This document shows, one piece after another, positions 60,515 through 64,000 of a stretch of DNA of 64,000 bases. The notes beneath the pieces were generated by a model. That model made no database searches. It saw nothing but the letters and a program-made list of their open reading frames with translations, and was not told where the DNA came from. The position numbers were made by a program, and so were the translations under genes. The number at the start of each line of letters is the position of its first letter. The first letter of the stretch is position 1. Origin of the DNA: Actinopolymorpha cephalotaxi (GTDB taxonomy: Bacteria > Actinomycetota > Actinomycetes > Propionibacteriales > Actinopolymorphaceae); the NCBI RefSeq assembly GCF_013408535.1, contig NZ_JACBZA010000001.1:5540850-5604849 (forward strand), given 5' to 3'.

Positions 60515-61699
60515 ATGAAGCACGTCCCGAAGATCGCGGCATTTGTGACGCTGGCGTTGGCGGTGGTTCTCACCGCGGTGATCGCCAACACGGCCAGTTC
60601 CCAGTCGCCGGACGAGGTCGACGTCGGCGCACGCACGTGCACCACCACCAGTGGCGGGTACTGCGTCGTTCCGCACAACCTCGGAGTGGCGCCGACCCAC
60701 GTCGGAGTGACCCTGCAGTCGCCGGCAGGCTTCGTCACCGTCGACCGGCGGACGATCTCCTCGTTCCGGATGCGCGTCCTGGCCACCAACGGCACCGCCT
60801 ACGTGGGAGCGGTGACGTTCACCTACGCCGCGTTCCAGGCCTCCGCCTCGCCCACACCCACGCCTACTCCTACCTCACCGACGCCCACCACCACCCCGAC
60901 GCCCACGCCGACGCCCACTCCGACCACGCCGACACCCACGCCCACGCCGCCACCGACCGGCTTCCCGGACGCGTCGACGACCGGTGTGCAGCCCGGCCAC
61001 ACCCTCACCCCGTCCGGCTGCATCACCGCCTCGACGAACCAGGTCATCGAGGATCGCTCGTTCGTCGACTGCGACATCAACGTCCCGCAGGGCGTGACCG
61101 GCGTGGTGATCCGGAACGTGCGGTTCACGTTCACCTCCCCCACCGGGGTGAGCACTCCGATCATCGTTCGGTCCGGTGGGTCGGCGACGATCAGCTACGC
61201 GGACATCGCCGGCCGGGACACCACCACCGGGTCGACGCAGTTCGCCATCCGCGGTTTGGACACCGCACAGGTGACCATCCGCAACGTGGACATGTCGAAC
61301 TGCTCGGACTGCGTGCAAGGTGAGCACGTGAAGATGTACGACTCCTACATCCACGATCTGGCGAACCCGGCCGGTGCACACGTCGACGGTTTCCAGTGCA
61401 ACGGCGACTGCTCGGGCACGGTGATCGACCACAACACGATCAACATGACCGGGCTGCCGCAGACCGGCAACGTGGCGTTGTTCTCCGACTTCGGCACGCC
61501 GCACGACGCCACAGTCAACAACAATCTGTTGCTGGGCGGCGGCTACAACATCTACAGCGGCGCCGGTCCGAACATCCACATCACCAACAACCGCATGGCC
61601 CGAGCCCAGTACGGCTACGTCGCGAGCTACCAGGCCGGGAATGGCAACACCTGCACCGGCAACGTCGATCATCTCACCGGAGTCGCCATCAACTGCTAG
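60515..61699 (+). CDS. Secreted right-handed beta-helix protein with Pro-Thr linker
   Basis: The 394-aa precursor has a signal peptide (AAFVTLALAVVLTAVIA). An N-terminal domain with a cysteine pair (ARTCTTTSGGYCVVPHNLGV) is followed by a Thr-Pro linker (about residues 112-145) of the kind found in secreted carbohydrate-active enzymes. The C-terminal 250 residues are a parallel beta-helix with rungs such as IRNVRFTF, ATISYADIAG, VTIRNVDMS, HVDGFQCNGDCSGTVIDHNT. Polysaccharide lyases and binding proteins share this fold; no catalytic set can be named. AGGAA precedes the ATG. A strong terminator follows. Confidence 0.85.
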   Translation: MKHVPKIAAFVTLALAVVLTAVIANTASSQSPDEVDVGARTCTTTSGGYCVVPHNLGVAPTHVGVTLQSPAGFVTVDRRTISSFRMRVLATNGTAYVGAVTFTYAAFQASASPTPTPTPTSPTPTTTPTPTPTPTPTTPTPTPTPPPTGFPDASTTGVQPGHTLTPSGCITASTNQVIEDRSFVDCDINVPQGVTGVVIRNVRFTFTSPTGVSTPIIVRSGGSATISYADIAGRDTTTGSTQFAIRGLDTAQVTIRNVDMSNCSDCVQGEHVKMYDSYIHDLANPAGAHVDGFQCNGDCSGTVIDHNTINMTGLPQTGNVALFSDFGTPHDATVNNNLLLGGGYNIYSGAGPNIHITNNRMARAQYGYVASYQAGNGNTCTGNVDHLTGVAINC

Positions 61700-61716
61700 C
61701 CGGTGCGCACCCAGAG

Positions 61717-61757
61717 GGCCCTGTCGCCTCCCGTCCCGCGCGGGAGGCGACAGGGCC
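61717..61757 (+). terminator. Strong intrinsic terminator stem
   Basis: Perfect 17-bp arms, GGCCCTGTCGCCTCCCG (61717-61733) and CGGGAGGCGACAGGGCC (61741-61757), enclose a seven-base loop. It begins 17 bp after the beta-helix gene stop. No U-tract follows, which is normal for high-GC actinobacterial terminators. It also insulates glnII. Confidence 0.85.
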
Positions 61758-61902
61758 ACATGGCATCCCGACAGGCCGGACAGCTCCGACGGAGCCGTTC
61801 ACCGCTGTGTAACACCCGGGCAACTGATTCGAAACCGCCGGTTGTGACGCTGGGGTGATCCGCGACTTCCGCGAGATCCCGCGTCCTGAGGATGGTGCCC
61901 CC

Positions 61903-62922
61903 GTGAGCTACAAGGCCGAGTACATCTGGATCGACGGTACGGAGCCGACTGCCAAACTGCGCTCGAAGACCAGGATCATCGATGACGGCGCAGAGCCGGG
62001 CACGTGGGGCTTCGACGGTTCGAGCACCAACCAGGCCACGGGTAACTTCTCGGACCTCGTACTCAGGCCGGTCTCCGCCTACCCGGATCCGATCCGCGGC
62101 GGCAGCGCGGTTCTCGTACTCTGCGAGGTCTTCACCGTCGACGACAGGCCGCACCGCTCCAACACCCGGTCGCTGCTACGTCCAGTCGCCGAGCAGTTCG
62201 CGGACCAGGAGCCGCTGTTCGGCATCGAGCAGGAGTACACCTTCTTCCAGGGCCCCCGGCCACTCGGTTTCCCCGAGGCCGGCTACCCGGCTCCGCAGGG
62301 CGGCTACTACTGCGGTGTCGGTGCGGATGAGATCTTCGGCCGGGAGATCGTCGAGAAGCACCTCGACAACTGCCTCGCCGCCGGGCTGACCATCTCCGGC
62401 ATCAATGCCGAGGTCATGCCCGGTCAGTGGGAGTTCCAGGTCGGCCCGCTGAACCCGCTGGACGTCGCGGACCAGTTGTGGATCGCGCGGTGGCTGCTCT
62501 ACCGCACCGCCGAGGACTTCGGTGTCTCCGCCAGCCTGGATCCCAAGCCTGCCGAGGGAGACTGGAACGGCGCGGGTGCACACACCAACTTCTCCACCAG
62601 GGCGATGCGGTCGGGCTACGACGCGATCATCGAGGCCTGCGAGGCTCTCGGCCGCGACGACAAGCCGCTCGAGCACATCCGGCAGTACGGCGCGGGCATC
62701 GAGGCTCGGCTGACCGGCGCCCACGAGACCGCGCCGTGGAACGAGTACAGCTACGGCGTCTCCGACCGCGGTGCCTCGGTCCGCATCCCGTGGCAGGTCG
62801 AGGTCGACAAGAAGGGTTACATCGAGGACCGGCGCCCGAACGCGAACGTCGACCCCTACGTCGTCACCCGGCTCATGGTCGACACCTGCTGCACCGCGCT
62901 GGACAAGGCGTTCCTGGTCTGA
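61903..62922 (+). CDS. glnII: Glutamine synthetase type II
   Basis: A 339-aa eukaryotic-type glutamine synthetase. It starts SYKAEYIWIDGTEPTAKLRS, followed by DGSSTNQATG, FGIEQEYTFFQ (metal-binding Glu residues), EVMPGQWEFQVGP, GDWNGAGAHTNFSTRAMR and the ATP-site DRGASVRIPW. It condenses glutamate and ammonia with ATP. GlnII lacks the adenylylation-tyrosine control of GSI and in Streptomyces is under GlnR. The GTG at 61903 gives an N-terminus like streptomycete GlnII (about 343 aa). The ATG-type upstream extension at 61855 adds residues not usual in the family. No GlnR box is evident upstream. Confidence 0.95.
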   Translation: MSYKAEYIWIDGTEPTAKLRSKTRIIDDGAEPGTWGFDGSSTNQATGNFSDLVLRPVSAYPDPIRGGSAVLVLCEVFTVDDRPHRSNTRSLLRPVAEQFADQEPLFGIEQEYTFFQGPRPLGFPEAGYPAPQGGYYCGVGADEIFGREIVEKHLDNCLAAGLTISGINAEVMPGQWEFQVGPLNPLDVADQLWIARWLLYRTAEDFGVSASLDPKPAEGDWNGAGAHTNFSTRAMRSGYDAIIEACEALGRDDKPLEHIRQYGAGIEARLTGAHETAPWNEYSYGVSDRGASVRIPWQVEVDKKGYIEDRRPNANVDPYVVTRLMVDTCCTALDKAFLV

Positions 62923-62972
62923 AGGTACGGACGGCCCGGCGGGGTGACACCGAGGTCGGTCCGCCCCGCTTG

Positions 62973-63707
62973 TCAGGCGGGTGGAAGCAGGTCGGCGCCG
63001 AGGGCCGTCGGGCACAGGTAGCGTTCGATGTGCTCCACCACGAGTTCGGTTCCGCGCTGGTGGCTGACGTACGGCGGCATGGCCGGGTTGTACATCGCGT
63101 CGGTCAGATCGCGGAGCAGGACCGGCGACAATCCCCAGCGCACCAGGTTTCTCAGCCCGAACGAGCGGCGGAGCACGCACATGTTGGTGTGCACCCCCGC
63201 GAGCAGCACGACGTCGCGCTTCTCCTGCCGGAGCAGGCTGTAGATCTCATCGCCGTCGTCGGAGATGGCGTCGCCGTCCTCGATCGCGATGGCGGGGTGC
63301 TGCCGGGTCCACACCGCCGGCATCGACGTTTCGCCGGTGTCGGAGCCGCCGTCGGAGTCGTCGATGGGAAGCGGAGGTTCGGGCGCGATGGGTGCGGACG
63401 GTGGTGCCACCGCCGGAACGTCAAGCGCCCGTTGACGTGCTGGGTGTCCGGCGTAGAAGTCGAGTGTGTCCGACGGCGCGTGCACGACCAGCACACCCAG
63501 GCTCCGCAGGTGGCGCGCAACCTGGTCGATGACCGGCGCGAGCACCTCGACCCGCTCCGCCGCACCTCGGCTCCAGTGGCGGTCCCAAACGTCGCAGAGC
63601 ACCAGCGCCGCCTGGGCCGCGGGAACCTGCCGAACCGACGTCACCGGCTCACCGTCGTCGCCACGTCGCCTCAGCGTCAGGGACAACACATTCTGCGCAG
63701 GACTCAT
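62973..63707 (-). CDS. Isochorismatase-like cysteine hydrolase
   Basis: The 244-aa protein belongs to the isochorismatase-like/nicotinamidase superfamily. The catalytic Asp is in ALVLCDVWDRHW, and the nucleophilic Cys is in LLAGVHTNMCVLRRSFGLRN; VARHLRSLGVLVVHAPSDTL precedes a loop insert of about 40 residues rich in Pro, Asp and Ser. The lysine of the triad is not obvious. The substrate may be a small amide or isochorismate-like molecule. GAGG is seven bases before ATG 63707. It is convergent with glnII, 50 bp away, and divergent from the gene at the window's end. Confidence 0.83.
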   Translation of the reverse strand: MSPAQNVLSLTLRRRGDDGEPVTSVRQVPAAQAALVLCDVWDRHWSRGAAERVEVLAPVIDQVARHLRSLGVLVVHAPSDTLDFYAGHPARQRALDVPAVAPPSAPIAPEPPLPIDDSDGGSDTGETSMPAVWTRQHPAIAIEDGDAISDDGDEIYSLLRQEKRDVVLLAGVHTNMCVLRRSFGLRNLVRWGLSPVLLRDLTDAMYNPAMPPYVSHQRGTELVVEHIERYLCPTALGADLLPPA

Positions 63708-63927
63708 TCGCTCACCTCGTCCGTCACCGACGATCCGGGAATCCAGGCATTTACATCGAATAATCGATCTGCCCAGCCTCTTCCGTAGGACGAGCCCGAG
63801 CAAGCCACTTTCGCCGACGATCCGGGTCGCGAGTCCGACCGAACCCATCGCTTCGGACCGTTCCGGTGCGCGATACTCGACGGCACTCGGCGTGCGGCCG
63901 GTCCGGCGAACGGAGAGGCACCAGAAG
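63708..63927. other. Divergent promoter region before the DUF1905 gene
   Basis: An AT-rich patch (ATTTACATCGAATAATCGAT, about 63749-63768) sits about 45 bp from the hydrolase start and probably holds its promoter. No strong dyad or terminator is seen in the 220 bp. Confidence 0.35.
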
Positions 63928-64000
63928 ATGGATCTTGAGTTCAGCGGCGAGATCTGGGAGTGGCGCGGCCCGGCGCCGTACCACTTCGTCACCGTGCCGA
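63928..64000 (+). CDS. DUF1905-domain protein (5' end only)
   Basis: The first 24 codons read MDLEFSGEIWEWRGPAPYHF followed by VTVP, the typical beginning of DUF1905, a small beta-barrel domain of unknown function often alone or fused to a YdeI-type domain. CGGAGAGG lies about ten bases before the ATG. The gene runs off the window, so length and fusion state are not visible. Confidence 0.7.
   Translation, partial: MDLEFSGEIWEWRGPAPYHFVTVP

Overview
This window looks like chromosomal DNA from a high-GC actinobacterium. The supports are the third-position G/C bias in every gene, many GTG and TTG starts, promoters that look leaderless, a mycothiol-type DinB-fold protein, a LytR-CpsA-Psr protein, a HelD-like RNA polymerase helicase and a eukaryotic-type GlnII. 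A member of the Propionibacteriales is possible but not demonstrated. I found no rRNA, tRNA, CRISPR array, insertion sequence, integrase or prophage genes. The window appears to be a mosaic of small operons dense in regulators and enzymes.

Layout. 0-11.6 kb: YCII duplication protein, P-loop protein, Gfo/Idh/MocA oxidoreductase, secreted trypsin-like protease, PIG-L deacetylase, DUF3048 protein, a broken VOC gene, small stress and flavin proteins, CorA transporter, NYN nuclease, and nucleotidyl- and phosphotransferases. 11.6-19 kb: P-type ATPase, a second broken VOC gene, GH15 hydrolase, glucose-dehydrogenase-like MDR, and a Fic protein with a tandem 47-bp-period repeat in its promoter. 19-32 kb: DUF929/VKOR disulfide pair, PhyH dioxygenase, TetR with divergent membrane protein, a frameshifted endonuclease/phosphatase, MFS plus MDR operon with an XRE regulator, SWIM protein, DUF899/DHFR-like pair, and a secreted beta-propeller-like protein. 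32-40 kb: MarR/ClC divergent pair, FG-GAP protein, TetR plus nucleotidyltransferase, NmrA-like protein, GNAT.

40-44.8 kb: a sulfur (persulfide) detoxification operon with a CstR-like repressor and two GC-rich operator boxes, then exonuclease III and a small two-TM SLATT-like protein. 44.8-64 kb: GH9 cellulase without a visible signal peptide, divergent DinB/MarR pair, three-gene ABC-2 exporter, HelD-like helicase, ArsR-SRPBCC-SDR operon, PaaK-like ligase, LCP protein with a collagen-like minisatellite, second PhyH enzyme, secreted beta-helix protein with a strong terminator, GlnII, isochorismatase-like hydrolase, and the start of a DUF1905 gene.

The clearest functional unit is the 40.1-43.2 kb operon, where sensor, persulfide dioxygenase-rhodanese, membrane rhodanese and sulfite exporter fit one pathway. 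A second theme is decay: two VOC genes 8 kb apart have each lost their middle but kept both ends, one endonuclease/phosphatase gene has a single frameshift, and the 29.6 kb and 27.4 kb gaps may hold further remnants.
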